From DASZIT01 sp035948855 (GTDB lineage Bacteria; Actinomycetota; Acidimicrobiia; Acidimicrobiales; RAAP-2), in contig DASZIT010000022.1 in the NCBI GenBank assembly GCA_035948855.1, positions 11,197 through 75,196 on the forward strand: a stretch of 64,000 nt of DNA, read 5' to 3'. Numbering within the stretch: the stretch's first letter is position 1; each line of letters begins with the position of its first letter. Position numbers and translations under genes: made by a program. Below are positions 16,500-26,900 of the stretch, in pieces. A model generated the notes under the pieces. That model made no database searches, was not told where the DNA came from, and saw only the letters and a list, made by a program, of their open reading frames with translations.

Positions 16500-16970
16500 T
16501 CATCCGACGAGGTAGACCTCGTAGATCACGCCCCCAACTTGGCGTCCGCCGACGCTGATAAAGACCCCCTTGTTCAGCCAGTCCAAATCGGGTGCCGCCG
16601 TCTCGATCTGCGTTGAAGTGCGAAACACGTATTCACTCGCGTCGACCTCCTCGCCGCGACTGAGGCGGGCTAGAACATCCGCGCTGCCGTGGCGCACTCC
16701 TTGCGAACGGACGTACAGCAGGTCACCGTGATCGGTCTGCAGTGTGTAGCGAATGTCTCCAAGCGCGGTGCCGTCGGGAAGAACGATCTGCCAATCGGCA
16801 CTGGTTCCGGGGAGGAGCGTGCCGTTGAGTTCACCCGCGAATGTGCCACCGGTCTGGGGGACGATTCGCCGTCGCCCCTGCGCCACCTCCCCGAGATCGA
16901 GGGCCTTGCCCAGACTCGCCTCCAATCGGAAAATCTTTCTAAGGCAAGGTTCGGGAAGTCGCTCATTCAT
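16500..16970 (-). CDS. DUF3237 family protein
   Basis: The protein has 156 residues from MNERLPEP; AGGAG lies 6 bases before this ATG, while the ATG immediately upstream leaves only 3. The family pattern is a beta-barrel: LEASLGKALDLGEVAQGRRRIVPQTGGTFAGELNGTLLPGTSADWQIVLPDG, then DIRYTLQTDHGDLLYVRSQGVRHG and a C-terminal VIYEVYLVG. It has the typical length. DUF3237 proteins occur in aromatic and steroid catabolic settings. A muconolactone-isomerase-like gene lies next upstream on the same strand, so they may share a transcript. Confidence 0.85.
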   Translation of the reverse strand: MNERLPEPCLRKIFRLEASLGKALDLGEVAQGRRRIVPQTGGTFAGELNGTLLPGTSADWQIVLPDGTALGDIRYTLQTDHGDLLYVRSQGVRHGSADVLARLSRGEEVDASEYVFRTSTQIETAAPDLDWLNKGVFISVGGRQVGGVIYEVYLVG

Positions 16971-17022
16971 CATGCACTCCTGAGTGGGTCCGTTCGGCGT
17001 CGGGCAGCGCCTTCCAACCTAA

Positions 17023-17334
17023 TCAACTGCCAATCACTCGGACCCTCAGCGGGTCGTTCGGATGCTGAACGAGCGGCGTGATGGACATACGCATCCATTC
17101 GTATAGCGGTAGAGCGCCCAAAAGTCGGTCAAGTTCCGGCCTGCTGCCAGCTCGATAGAGGCCAAGTACCGTCGTGCGACCGGTGCCGACGGATGCCTGC
17201 CACAGCCGGACGAGATACCCCTCGCCCGCCAACGTGTCTGCCGCGGCAGCTTCTTCCCTCTGCCGGTTCTCGACCTCGGACTCAGGAACGCCATCTGGGA
17301 TGTGCAATTCAAACTCTACGAGAAACTCCATCAT
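17023..17334 (-). CDS. muconolactone delta-isomerase-like protein
   Basis: The protein has 103 residues from MMEFLVEFELHIPDG; AGGAGG lies upstream. It is full length for CatC-type isomerases (about 95-105), with the characteristic ENRQREEAAAADTLAGEGYLVRLWQ and PLYEWMRMSITPLVQHPND. CatC isomerises muconolactone in the catechol branch of the beta-ketoadipate pathway, but no catA or catB lies in the window. Many actinobacterial homologues are orphan, so the real substrate is open. Confidence 0.85.
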   Translation of the reverse strand: MMEFLVEFELHIPDGVPESEVENRQREEAAAADTLAGEGYLVRLWQASVGTGRTTVLGLYRAGSRPELDRLLGALPLYEWMRMSITPLVQHPNDPLRVRVIGS

Positions 17335-17389
17335 CTTCTGCTCGCTCCTCCTGTCGCATCCATGAGAGGCACGGATCGAGCTACCCCCA

Positions 17390-18220
17390 TCAACCGAGGA
17401 ACGCGAGAAGTGCCGCATTGACCTCTTGGGGGTACGTCCACACGATGTTGTGCGGACCTCCCTCCACCGGAACGAGAGTGCAGTCAGCGATCAGCGCCGG
17501 AAGTCTTGCCGCGGTCACCTCGAACGGAAGGATCCGATCCTCCGTGCCGTGGAGGACGAGCACTGGAACGTCGATCTTCGGCAGGTCGGCACGGAAGTCG
17601 GTCAGCCAGGTGTCAACGCATGCATACGTCGCGTGGGGTGAGGAGCCGGCCGCCACGTTGAAGCTGGCCTGCCACGCCCGGTCGCTGATGCGGGTCCCAC
17701 CGAGGACATCGACGTTGTAGAAGTTGTTCAAGAAGCCTTCGAAGAAGGCATACCGGTCAGCGACGATGGCCGCTTCGATGTCGGCGAAGACTTTGCCGTC
17801 GACGCCCTCCGGGTTGTCGTCGGTCTTGAGCACGAAGGGTGGGATGGTGCCAAGCAGGGCGGCCTTGCCCACACGCCCCGAACCGTAGGTAGCGAGGTAG
17901 CGAATCACCTCCCCCGTCCCCATCGAAAAGCCGACCAGCACGGAGTCGCGCAGATCGAGGTGCTCCATCAGCGCCTGGAGATCGCCAGCGAAGGTGTCGT
18001 AGTCATAGCCGAAGGTCGGCTGACTCGACTTGCCGAAGCCGCGGCGGTCGTAGGTGATCACTCGATATCCGTTGGCGAGGAGCTCGCGCTCCTGGCGTTC
18101 CCACGAGTTGCCATTGAGCGGGTAGCCATGGATCAGAACGATCGGGCGGCCGCTGCCGTGGTCCTCGTAGTGGATCTCGATGGGGGCGCTGTTCTCGGTG
18201 CCGACGCTGACAGAAGCCAT
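17390..18220 (-). CDS. alpha/beta hydrolase (non-heme haloperoxidase/arylesterase type)
   Basis: The protein has 276 residues. The nucleophile elbow GFSMG (Ser about 99), the acid Asp in HGTEDRILPF (about 225) and His in GGPHNIVWTYP (about 255) complete the triad; HGYPLNGNSWERQ supplies the oxyanion hole. TYDRRGFGKSSQP is the classic signature of bacterial non-heme chloroperoxidase-like esterases. Perhydrolase activity in such enzymes is a side reaction, so the natural substrate is probably an ester or lactone. It lies in a minus-strand run with CatC-like and VOC genes. Confidence 0.92.
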   Translation of the reverse strand: MASVSVGTENSAPIEIHYEDHGSGRPIVLIHGYPLNGNSWERQERELLANGYRVITYDRRGFGKSSQPTFGYDYDTFAGDLQALMEHLDLRDSVLVGFSMGTGEVIRYLATYGSGRVGKAALLGTIPPFVLKTDDNPEGVDGKVFADIEAAIVADRYAFFEGFLNNFYNVDVLGGTRISDRAWQASFNVAAGSSPHATYACVDTWLTDFRADLPKIDVPVLVLHGTEDRILPFEVTAARLPALIADCTLVPVEGGPHNIVWTYPQEVNAALLAFLG

Positions 18221-18337
18221 TGCCTCTCTCCATTTCTGCGATTCCCGCTGGGCGGGGGTTCAAGTATGCGGATGGGCCGCCCGGCCATCGCTCCTGCGAC
18301 GGCCGGGGTTAGTTACGAATTCGGTGACGCCAGCCGA

Positions 18338-18784
18338 TCACTCCCGGCCTGGGAGCCTCGTGGTGACCTCCTGGACGAGCCACAGATTGCCGTCGGGATC
18401 GTTGAAGGAGCAGAAAGACCCGTAGCTGGCGCGCTCGGGATCGGGGCCGGGCTGCCGCGCCCCGACCGGGAACGGCGGCCCGTGCCACACGTCGCTCACG
18501 TCGATGCCTAGCTTGACGAGCCCGTCATGGGCCGCCTCGATGTCGGAGACGACGAGGGTGGCCTGGATCCCCCCAGGGGAGCCCGTTGGGAGCCCCAGGC
18601 CGAACGTAATCGAGGCCGGCGAGCCTGGGGGCGTGAACTGGACAAAGCGGAGCCCCTCCATCGGCGCCACGTCGTCGTCGAGCCGCCAACCCAGTTGCTG
18701 GTAGAACCCTTTGGCCCGATCGACGTCAGTCACCGGGACAATGTGGTTTTCGAGATTCATCTTGGGTATTTCGGTTGCGCTCAT
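18338..18784 (-). CDS. VOC family protein
   Basis: The protein has 148 residues in one VOC module: NHIVPVTDVDRAKGFYQQLGWRLDDD at the start and YGSFCSFNDPDGNLWLVQEVT at the end. The insert GLPTGSPGGIQATLVVSDIEAAHDGLVKLGI is typical of the glyoxalase-like group next to hydrolases. It lies immediately upstream of the alpha/beta hydrolase on the same strand (117-base gap), so joint action is plausible but not shown. Confidence 0.88.
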   Translation of the reverse strand: MSATEIPKMNLENHIVPVTDVDRAKGFYQQLGWRLDDDVAPMEGLRFVQFTPPGSPASITFGLGLPTGSPGGIQATLVVSDIEAAHDGLVKLGIDVSDVWHGPPFPVGARQPGPDPERASYGSFCSFNDPDGNLWLVQEVTTRLPGRE

Positions 18785-18880
18785 GGCTGCCTCTTGCTTT
18801 CTTTGGTTGGTTATCGGTCCTGTATTTGAGCTAACTCTTGGGTCCTCACCTCGGGGACTGGTGAAGTGCCCGCTGCCGGG

Positions 18881-19954
18881 TCAGTTGGCCGTCGGCGGCG
18901 CGGAGAGGTAAGGGAAGTAGTCGAGGACCGCGTACGGTTCGAGCCCCGAGGAGAAGTCCTGGTTCACCACCATCTTGATGATGTTGGACGCAATATCCTC
19001 GATCACTCCCTTGCCGTTGGCCACGTCGAACCAGGGGTCCCAGAGGGCGACGGTGCCAGGTGTGAAGGTGATGACGTTCGGGAGCAGCCTGTCTGCCGCC
19101 CACGCACCGTAAGCCCGCGCGGTGGGGTAGCTGTGGGGAGGCTTGCGGTACGTTCCGCCGGCCTCGACGACCGCGGCGATGTTGTCCCTCACTTGACCCC
19201 AGATTCCCGAGGCGGGATCGGTTGCTGGGTTGGCGGGCCTGCCCACGAGGTCGATCGTGGGGATCGTGGCGTTGTAGTCCTCAACGTGGGCCAAGCCATT
19301 GGCGAAGTCGAAGAAGGTGGTCATGTTGGGCTCGGCGGCCCGCTGGAGCTGGAACCAGGAGCGGTGCCCCTGGTCGTAGAGCGCTGTGCTCGCCCAGTAG
19401 TGCACCGGGCGGCGGCCCGTGAGCTCGACAGGGACCTCGAGAATGTAGGACCTGACGCTCGTATTCGCGAAAGAATCACTGGCCGGACGTAGGGCGTCAA
19501 AGTCGGGAAATGTCCCGGTCGCCAGTGCATTCGCCGACGCGACGGGGAAGGGGATGAAGTTGTAGAACGGGTCGCGGCGTGGGCCGGCGAAGAGCTTGAT
19601 GCCGTGGTGGCATTCGACGACCTCCCCGACACGAGCGTGGGGAGGCGTGATGATCGTGCCGGAGGCATTTCGGTCAGTGGCTGCGGCGCCGGTGAGCTGC
19701 TCAACGTGCACGTGCTGCGTGCCGTCGGGGCCGATCGGGAAGGTTGCACGAAACGTGATGTCCTCGACGTAGTCCCCATTGGTGTCGATCTTTAGCTCGT
19801 AGTAGCCGGCGGGGTTCCAGGGCTTGGCGTAGGTCGGCGAGGTGTTCATCCCAAATACCGTGCGCGGGCCCCGGATACCGCCGGCCCCGGCAAAGCAGTA
19901 GGCGTCGCTGATGTCCAACGTTTCGTCTTCTGGGTAGTCAAAGTGGTGGGACAT
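18881..19954 (-). CDS. DUF4331 domain protein
   Basis: The protein has 357 residues. The start MSHHFDYPEDETLDISDAYCFAG matches the family's N-terminal DxxDxYxF region, followed by TVFGMNTSPTYAKPWNPAGYYELKIDTNGD and EDITFRATF, typical of DUF4331. Most members are exported; here no signal peptide is visible. It starts 7 bases after the stop of a Tat-signal protein gene and is clearly in one operon with it. Function is unknown. Confidence 0.85.
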   Translation of the reverse strand: MSHHFDYPEDETLDISDAYCFAGAGGIRGPRTVFGMNTSPTYAKPWNPAGYYELKIDTNGDYVEDITFRATFPIGPDGTQHVHVEQLTGAAATDRNASGTIITPPHARVGEVVECHHGIKLFAGPRRDPFYNFIPFPVASANALATGTFPDFDALRPASDSFANTSVRSYILEVPVELTGRRPVHYWASTALYDQGHRSWFQLQRAAEPNMTTFFDFANGLAHVEDYNATIPTIDLVGRPANPATDPASGIWGQVRDNIAAVVEAGGTYRKPPHSYPTARAYGAWAADRLLPNVITFTPGTVALWDPWFDVANGKGVIEDIASNIIKMVVNQDFSSGLEPYAVLDYFPYLSAPPTAN

Positions 19955-19961
19955 TGCACTC

Positions 19962-20603
19962 CTAGTCGGTCAGGGTGTTGGGCGAATACGGATTGCGGGA
20001 AAACGGCTGGAGCGCGAGCGTGTAGAACCGATTGCGGTACGGAACGTCGCTGGTGGCGCCGAACTCGCCGTAGAACCACAGGAACGGGAGCTTGCGGGCG
20101 TCCCATGTCACGCGGTCGGCCCTTCCGCTGGCATGGATGAGCTCGTACCAGCCCTCGGAGAACCCGCTCAGGATCGCGATTCGGGTGGGAGCGCCGCGTT
20201 CGGGAACGATCGACGCGTCGACGGTAGCGCCATCGGTTGCCGTCATGTTCGGCCATGCAGACTTGGACGACGAGAGGTGCGGATGACGGTAGTAATCCTG
20301 GACGGGCGCTGCCTTAATGTCCGTCGGCACCACCAGACGGGTTCCCGGAGTGAGCAGCGGGGCGTTGAACCGCCGCTCCACTCCGCGCACCAGGTCGTCG
20401 GTGGCCTTCGGGACGATGCCGCGCCGCGTGGCAGTGGCAGCCAAAGCCGGGGTGGCCAGAACCGGACTGGCTGACCCGATGCTGTACAGGACGGGGAGGG
20501 CGGCGAGACCGCCAAGGACTCCGCGCCGAGTCACGATTATGCCCCCTACGCCGTCTGGCCGCTTGGCTTCCGCATCCAGCCTTTTGCCTCTGTTGATGTT
20601 CAC
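19962..20603 (-). CDS. hypothetical exported protein with Tat signal
   Basis: The protein has 213 residues from a GTG with GAGAGG 7 bases upstream. Residues 24-55 hold a twin-arginine-type signal (VTRRGVLGGLAALPVLYSIGSASPVLATPALA), preceded by an unusually long n-region of about 25 residues. The mature part has YYRHPHLSSSKSAW, SEGWYELIHASG and KLPFLWFYGEFG but no family I recognise. Its gene directly precedes the DUF4331 gene, so the pair probably works together on or outside the membrane. Confidence 0.75.
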   Translation of the reverse strand: MNINRGKRLDAEAKRPDGVGGIIVTRRGVLGGLAALPVLYSIGSASPVLATPALAATATRRGIVPKATDDLVRGVERRFNAPLLTPGTRLVVPTDIKAAPVQDYYRHPHLSSSKSAWPNMTATDGATVDASIVPERGAPTRIAILSGFSEGWYELIHASGRADRVTWDARKLPFLWFYGEFGATSDVPYRNRFYTLALQPFSRNPYSPNTLTD

Positions 20604-20853
20604 TCACGTTCCTCTCTCGCGGTAGTCGGAGGCCGCCGACGCTGTGCGACGCGTGGTCCGGCAAGGTAAACGCTAGGTCGCAGATGAGCGGCAAGATAAG
20701 TGGCAGAAGCGACATCTTCGATAGAGATTCCGACTCGAAGCCTGCTGCCGTCGAAGTTGTCGGATGGTCGTTGCCGGCGATACTCCGGCGCTCGGTGTCA
20801 CGCGTGGGGACGGGTACCGAGGCGAACACCTACGGTCGCTACTGCTTGCTACA

Positions 20854-21810
20854 TCACCTACTGCGGAGGGCGGACGTGGTCTTGCCGGTGCGTTTCCGAA
20901 GGAGTGTCCGCAGGGTATTCGGCTGTTGGTAGCCGACCTTCCGGGAGATGGTCTCCAGGGACAGGTCGGTCGTGCGTAGCAGGTGGCTAGCGCGTTCGAT
21001 TCTGAGGTCCTGGACGAATCGGATGGGGGACGTTCCGACCGTGCGCTGCACGGAGCGTTGGAGGGTCCGTTCGCTTACGCCGATGTCATCGGCCGCGTCG
21101 CGCAGGCTGATGGTTTCGGAAAGGTGTTCGCGGATCCAGCGTTCGAAGGCGGCGACGGTGGGATCGCTCTGGGCCAGGGCGCTGGGGATGGTGTATGCGG
21201 CCTGTGATGGGCGTTCGTCAATCACCAGGTAGCTGGCCACCAGGTCGGCTAACGCGGGGCTGCTTGCCCGGACGATCGCCAGCGCGAGGTCGACGTGCCC
21301 GAAGGCTGCCCCGGCTGTGGTGATGCCCTCGTTGGTGATGACCATCTGGCTGTGATCCAGGTGGACCCGGGGGTACCTGGTCCGGAAGGTCGGTGACAGC
21401 CACCACGTCGTCGTAGCACGTACTCCGTCCAGGATTCCCGCCTCGGCCAGGAAGAAGGTACCCGCGCATGCCGACGCGATGGTCGTGCCGCGGTCACGGG
21501 TTCGCGCGATGAGGTTGCGGACGGGAAGGGATACGTCGCCGCCAACATGGTCGAGCAAGGCCTCGGGGCTGGTTCCCGCAAGTCCGGGAACGACCAGCAA
21601 GTCCGCTGACTCGGCACGGTCAAGTGGTTGGGGTGCCACGAGGAGGCCGGCCCCGGTTCTTACCTGCGGGGTGGAGCCGACCATTATCACGTTCCAGGTG
21701 GGAGGTTCGTGGATCTGCCCGCCCAATACGTTGGCATTGTCCAGCACGTCGAGGATCGAGGTGAGCCCGGAGTCGAATACTCCATCGTAAACGACGACCG
21801 CTACCTGCAT
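20854..21810 (-). CDS. GlxA family transcriptional regulator (DJ-1/PfpI plus AraC HTH)
   Basis: The protein has 318 residues from MQVAVVVYDGVFDSGL, the normal N-terminus of this family; the longer open frame lacks support. The amidase-like DJ-1/PfpI domain covers 1-190, with the nucleophile-elbow region STIASACAGTFFLAEAGILDG, followed by an AraC double HTH at 215-315 (ISLRDAADDIGVSERTLQRSVQRTVGTSPIRFV; LSLETISRKVGYQQPNTLRTLLRK). The target is unknown; neighbours are the Tat/DUF4331 pair downstream and a divergent MFS exporter. Confidence 0.92.
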   Translation of the reverse strand: MQVAVVVYDGVFDSGLTSILDVLDNANVLGGQIHEPPTWNVIMVGSTPQVRTGAGLLVAPQPLDRAESADLLVVPGLAGTSPEALLDHVGGDVSLPVRNLIARTRDRGTTIASACAGTFFLAEAGILDGVRATTTWWLSPTFRTRYPRVHLDHSQMVITNEGITTAGAAFGHVDLALAIVRASSPALADLVASYLVIDERPSQAAYTIPSALAQSDPTVAAFERWIREHLSETISLRDAADDIGVSERTLQRSVQRTVGTSPIRFVQDLRIERASHLLRTTDLSLETISRKVGYQQPNTLRTLLRKRTGKTTSALRSR

Positions 21811-22115
21811 GGCGGGAACGCTATCCCTTATGTCGTTCCCCCACCTCACGTGATCACAAGCCACCACCGTAGAATCGTTGGGCGCCGGGCGAAGCCAGCA
21901 GTACCTGAGCGAGGAGCCATCGCGTGAAGGTCGGTCTGCTGGCACGCATCAAGGCCAAGCTGCGCGCTGGGAGGAGCTGAGCCCCTCCACCGACCACGAC
22001 GCCACGACGGTCCGCGAGCTCGGGAGCCGTAGATCGCGCCAACCCGTCGACCCGTCGGTGCCATCGTGTACCCGGGAGATGTGGTAGTCGCGCCGCTACG
22101 CGTATCCTGGTTGGC
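21811..22115. other. 305-base gap between divergent regulator and exporter genes
   Basis: It must hold the promoters of the GlxA-type regulator and the MFS exporter. The only coding possibility is an 18-residue basic peptide frame at 21924-21980 with GAGGAG 7 bases before its GTG; it is too short to call as a gene. Confidence 0.4.
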
Positions 22116-23588
22116 ATGGCAGAGGACCACCTCGGTCGAGGTACCATCCTGTCGCTCGGAGCGATGGCAGTGGCCATCTTTGTGGTGGCCAATGACTTCA
22201 CCTCGCTCTCCGTCGCCCTGCCGGCCATCGAACGCACCTTCCACGCCGATGTGTCCACAGTCCAATGGACAATCAACGCCTACGCCCTGGGATTCGGCGT
22301 CCTGACGGTCATCGGCGGTCGATTCGCCGACCAGCTGGGCCGGCGGAAGGTGTTCGTCACCGGAGCAGCCATCTTCGCTGGGTGCTCGCTCGTCGCAGCC
22401 CTCTCACCCACTGTCGGTGTGCTCATTGCCGCGCGAGCGGTTATGGCGGTGGGCGGAGCCCTGATGTGGCCAGCCACCCTGGGAATGACCTACGGGCTGT
22501 TGCCTGCAGCCCGGCGGGGATTGGCCGGCGGCCTCATCCTCGGAGTGGTCGGGTTGGGCAATGCTGCTGGTCCACTGGTGGGTGGGGTGCTCACCGACAC
22601 CCTCGGATGGCGCTGGATCCTCGGGCTCAATGTGCCGGTGGCAGCGGTTGCCGTGCTGGTGGTGCTGCTCTTGGTCCCCGAGTCTCGGGACGAGCATGCC
22701 GAACACCGGGTGGACTGGGCTGGCATGGCCTTCCTCACAGGATCGCTGGTGGCGCTCCTGCTCGCCCTCGACATTGTCACCACCTCGAGTTGGAGTAGCC
22801 CCACCGTGATCGGGCTGCTGGTCGGATCAGCGGTGCTGATGGCGGCGGTGGTGGTGATCGAGCGTCGAACAGGGCCGTGGGCACTCATCCCTCGAGAGGT
22901 GGCTGCCAACCGGCGGTTCCGTGCCGCGCTGATGGCGGTGTTGTTCATGAGCATGACGTTCTTTACCGCGTTGGTCTACCTCCCCCAGTTCATGGAGAAG
23001 CTCCTCGGACTGTCGGCGCTCAACGCGGGCTTGGGGATGCTCCCGCTGATGGCCATTTTCGGCGCGTCCTCGTTTGCCGCCGGACGCCTCTACGAGCGAC
23101 TCGGCGGGAAGCGGGTAGTGATTGCCGGGGCGGCCTGCCTGCCACTGGCGATGCTGGTGCTGTCGCTGGTGACTCTGCGCTCGGGCTATCTCACGCTGGT
23201 CCCCGGGATGCTGTTGCTCGGTTTGGGCACCGGGCTCTTCTACTCCGCCGTCTTCACCGAGGCCGTCTCCTCGCTCGATCCCGAAAGGGCCAGCCTGGCC
23301 AGCGGCATCATCTACATGTTCCAGGTCGCCGGAGGTTCTGTCGGCCTGGGTATTGCCACCACCATCGTCGCCTCGGCGGCCGGTGCCGAGGCGCGTGCCG
23401 GGGGAAGAGCGGGCGCGTCGTTCGTGCGGGGGCTCGAGGAGACCTTTCGGGTCAGCGCGCTCTTGGCGGCGGTGGGCTTCGTGATCTCTTTGCTCTGGGT
23501 CGGGGGGTCTGCGCGGTCGTTGGCGATTCCTGTTGCCCCGCCCGCACCGGCCCCCACCCAGACTGCTGCTGCACCGGAACTCGCTTGA
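22116..23588 (+). CDS. MFS transporter, DHA2 family (14-helix drug exporter type)
   Basis: The protein has 490 residues and about 14 hydrophobic helices. The first loop holds GGRFADQLGRRKVFVTGA (motif A), helix 5 carries GGLILGVVGLGNAAGPLVGG (motif C, an antiporter mark), and the central cytosolic loop ends at residue about 205. This is the layout of proton-driven multidrug exporters of the EmrB/QacA group. The C-terminal tail is Pro/Ala rich. The regulator is likely the divergent GlxA-type gene. Confidence 0.92.
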   Translation: MAEDHLGRGTILSLGAMAVAIFVVANDFTSLSVALPAIERTFHADVSTVQWTINAYALGFGVLTVIGGRFADQLGRRKVFVTGAAIFAGCSLVAALSPTVGVLIAARAVMAVGGALMWPATLGMTYGLLPAARRGLAGGLILGVVGLGNAAGPLVGGVLTDTLGWRWILGLNVPVAAVAVLVVLLLVPESRDEHAEHRVDWAGMAFLTGSLVALLLALDIVTTSSWSSPTVIGLLVGSAVLMAAVVVIERRTGPWALIPREVAANRRFRAALMAVLFMSMTFFTALVYLPQFMEKLLGLSALNAGLGMLPLMAIFGASSFAAGRLYERLGGKRVVIAGAACLPLAMLVLSLVTLRSGYLTLVPGMLLLGLGTGLFYSAVFTEAVSSLDPERASLASGIIYMFQVAGGSVGLGIATTIVASAAGAEARAGGRAGASFVRGLEETFRVSALLAAVGFVISLLWVGGSARSLAIPVAPPAPAPTQTAAAPELA

Positions 23589-23715
23589 CGACGACAGCCG
23601 GTCAGGTTCCGAGAAATAACCCCGATAAACCCCGTTCTCAGTGCCTCCGCCCAGACGCGAAAACGCTGGCCAGGCGCCTGTGCCCTTGCACGAGACGCAC
23701 CGACCAGCGATTCGA

Positions 23716-23792
<77 letters not shown>

Positions 23793-23911
23793 GCGGAGAA
23801 ACCAAGATACCACCTGGATGAAGGAGTTCGACCGAAACGGTCCCAAAACCCCGGGCAGGAAGCTCGCCCGAACCTGCCCCCACTGCGCCGGCCGCACCCA
23901 GCCCGGAGAGA

Positions 23912-26900
23912 TCAGGCCGGAGCCGGCTGGACGGTGAGGGTGGGTGAGGACTTGGTGGCGGTGGTGGATCCGGCCGGAACCGTGGTGGTGGGCGTGGAGC
24001 CAGGTGCCGTGGTGGTGGTGGTCGGCGACGCCGCCGGGGCCGTCGGAGCAGCACCGGTCAGCGTCTGCACCTGCTGGAGATCCTGCTCCATCGAGTTGAT
24101 GTCGTTCTGGTAAGCGCCCAGGTTTCCCGCGGTCAGATCGGCCTGGGACGCCGCGTAGAACGCTTGGGCATCGGCCAGCAGCTGGCGGACGGTCGGCGAC
24201 AGCGCGTTGGAGGTGCCCCCCGGGGTCACCTGGGTCGACACCGGGGCGGCGAACACCTGGGTGAGGGCGTCGCTGAGGGTGGTGCCGATGGCCGGCTTGT
24301 TCCCGTACACCGCGATGATGTTCTGGATCTCCGGGATCGAGTTTCGGGCCGACGCCACATACAGGGGTTGGATGTAGAGCAGCGCGTCAGCCACCGGGAT
24401 CATCAGCACATTCCCCAACAGCACCGTCGACCCGTTCTGGTTGAGCAGGCTGATCTGTTTGGAGATGGCCTGATTGGCGTCGATCTCCGACGCCACGATC
24501 GCCGGACCGTTGACCGGCTGGTTACGCGGGGTGATGAACATCTGGAGTTTGCCGTACTGACCCGGGTCCGACCCGGCGATCATGAAGCCGGACAGCGTCT
24601 GGATCTGGCTCTGGCTCGACACCGGCACGAAGGCGTCGAGCAGGGTGAACGACTGCTGGGTCTGCCCCGGCACCCGCATCTCCTGGTAGACGGGGGCCAT
24701 CCGCACCAGCTGGCCGGTGGAGACCAGCTGGCCCTGGGCATTCGGAGCCTGGACGGTTTGCAACGCCTGGGACGGTGACCCCGACCCCGGCGACGGGGAC
24801 AGCGTCCAGGCGTCGGCCGCGCTGTAGAAGTTGGGGGCGCTGGTGATGTGGTACTTGCCGTACATCGAGGCCTGCACGGTGAAGATGTCCTCGGGATACC
24901 GGAGGTGGGCGGTGAGGTCGGCCGGCATCTTGGAGGCCGGGGTGAACATGCCCGGGAACGCCTTCTCATAGGTCCGGATGATCGGGTCCTTCGGATCCAT
25001 GACATAGAACGTCATCGCCCCGGTATACGAGTCGATCACCACCTTCACCGAGTTGCGGACGTAGTTGACCGGCTTCTGGAGACCGCTCCCGCCGGACAGC
25101 GCGCTGGTGTCGGCATCTTGTGAGTACGGATAATTGTCGGTGGTGGTGTACGCATCCTGGATCCAGTCGATGTGACCGCCGATCAAGGCCGGATACGGAT
25201 CCGCGTCGAGGCTCAGGAAGGGCGCCGCCTTGGACACCCGGGCCTGCACGCCCCGGTCATAGATCAGCCGTGACTGGTCGGTGAGCTGGCTCGAGATCAG
25301 CAGGTTGTAGTCACCGAAACGCAGCGCGAACATCAGCCGGTCGAAGAACGACGACAGTTGCACGCCGCCATTTCCGGTGTAGTGGGTCTGCACATTGAGC
25401 CCGTTGGACAGCTGGTAGTCGAGTTCCGATGCCTTGGAGTCGGCCACCACATACCCGGCGTTGCTCAACCCGAAGTACACCGACGGCTGGGTGATCGCGG
25501 GGAACCCGTTGTTCGACACCGGGGGGACGTCCTGCACCGCGAAGGTGGGATCCCCGTTGCTGGTCTGGGTGTTGGCCGGTGACACCACCATCCCGTATCC
25601 GTGGGTGAACACCAGGTGGGTGTTGACCCACGAGGGTGACGGTATGTCCGCATCGTTGACCTCCCGCACGCCGGCGATCACCGGAGTTACCGTCGATCCC
25701 GTCGGGCTCGCCACCGAATAGCGGTCCACCGCCAGCGAGTTGAACTGGTAGTACGAGCGGCGGTCCTGCAGCCGGTCGTAGGTCGCCTGGGTCTGGAGCG
25801 GGTCCCAGAGCCGCACGTTGGCCAGGGTGTCGGCGTTGGCGGTCAGCTGGCTGGCGGTCAGCGTCGAGGTGGCCGAGTAGTTGGTGTTGGTGACGGCGTT
25901 GAGGCCGAAGGCGGTGCGGGTGGCGTTGATGTTCCGCTGGATGTAGGGGCGCTCGAGGGTGTTCTGGGCCGGGTTCACCTTCAACGCCTGCACGATGGCC
26001 GGGTAGATGGTGCCGGCGGTCAGGGCCACCACGAACCACAGCCCGACCCCGATCACCGGGAGGGCCCAGCCCTGGCGCCGGATGTTGTAGATCAGCAGCA
26101 AGAAGGCGGCCAGCGACACCAGGATCAGCAGCTCGATGGCCGGGATCCGGGCGTGGACGTCGGCATAGTCCGCTCCCTTGTTGTAGCCGTTCGACGACAG
26201 GTCGAGCGAGAAGCGGGCCAGGTAGTAGCCGGCCGCCTTGACCAGGGCGATCAGACCCAGGATCACCGAGATGTGGGCCTTGACCGCCGGGCGGACCCGG
26301 GGCCTCGCCCCCTGCAGCCGGATGCCGCCGTTGAGGTAGTGGAACAGCACCGTTACCAGCAGGATGACGATCAACGCCACCAGCGCCCAGTGGACCAGGA
26401 AGAGCTCGAACGGCAGCTTGAAGACGAAATAGCCGACGTCCCGGCCGAACTGCGGGTCCTTCACCCCGAATGGGACCCCGTTCCGGAACAGGATCCAGTT
26501 GTTCCACTGGCCGAGCGCCTGGGACCCGACGATCAGCGCCAGCACCACCACCAGCCCGAGCCGCAGCCACCGGACGTAGGGCCCGATGACCTCCTGGTAG
26601 CGCTTCACGAATTCGTCCTCGGCGTCGAGCGAGGGGCCCTTGGGGGCCAGACGCTCGGCGACCATCAGGCTGGCGAACAGCAGCACCCCGAAGATGACCC
26701 CGAAGGAGAGCATCAACCCCGCCTTGATATCGAACAGGCTCCGCCACACCGAGTGCAGATGCACCGACGAGAACCACAGCGCGTCGGTGTAGATATGGGC
26801 GAAGGCGTTCAACGAAAGCAGGATGGCCACCAGCACCACGATGGCGATGACGATCCCGCGGCGCCGGGCGTGCGACGGGGAACGAGTGGGCTTGGGAATC

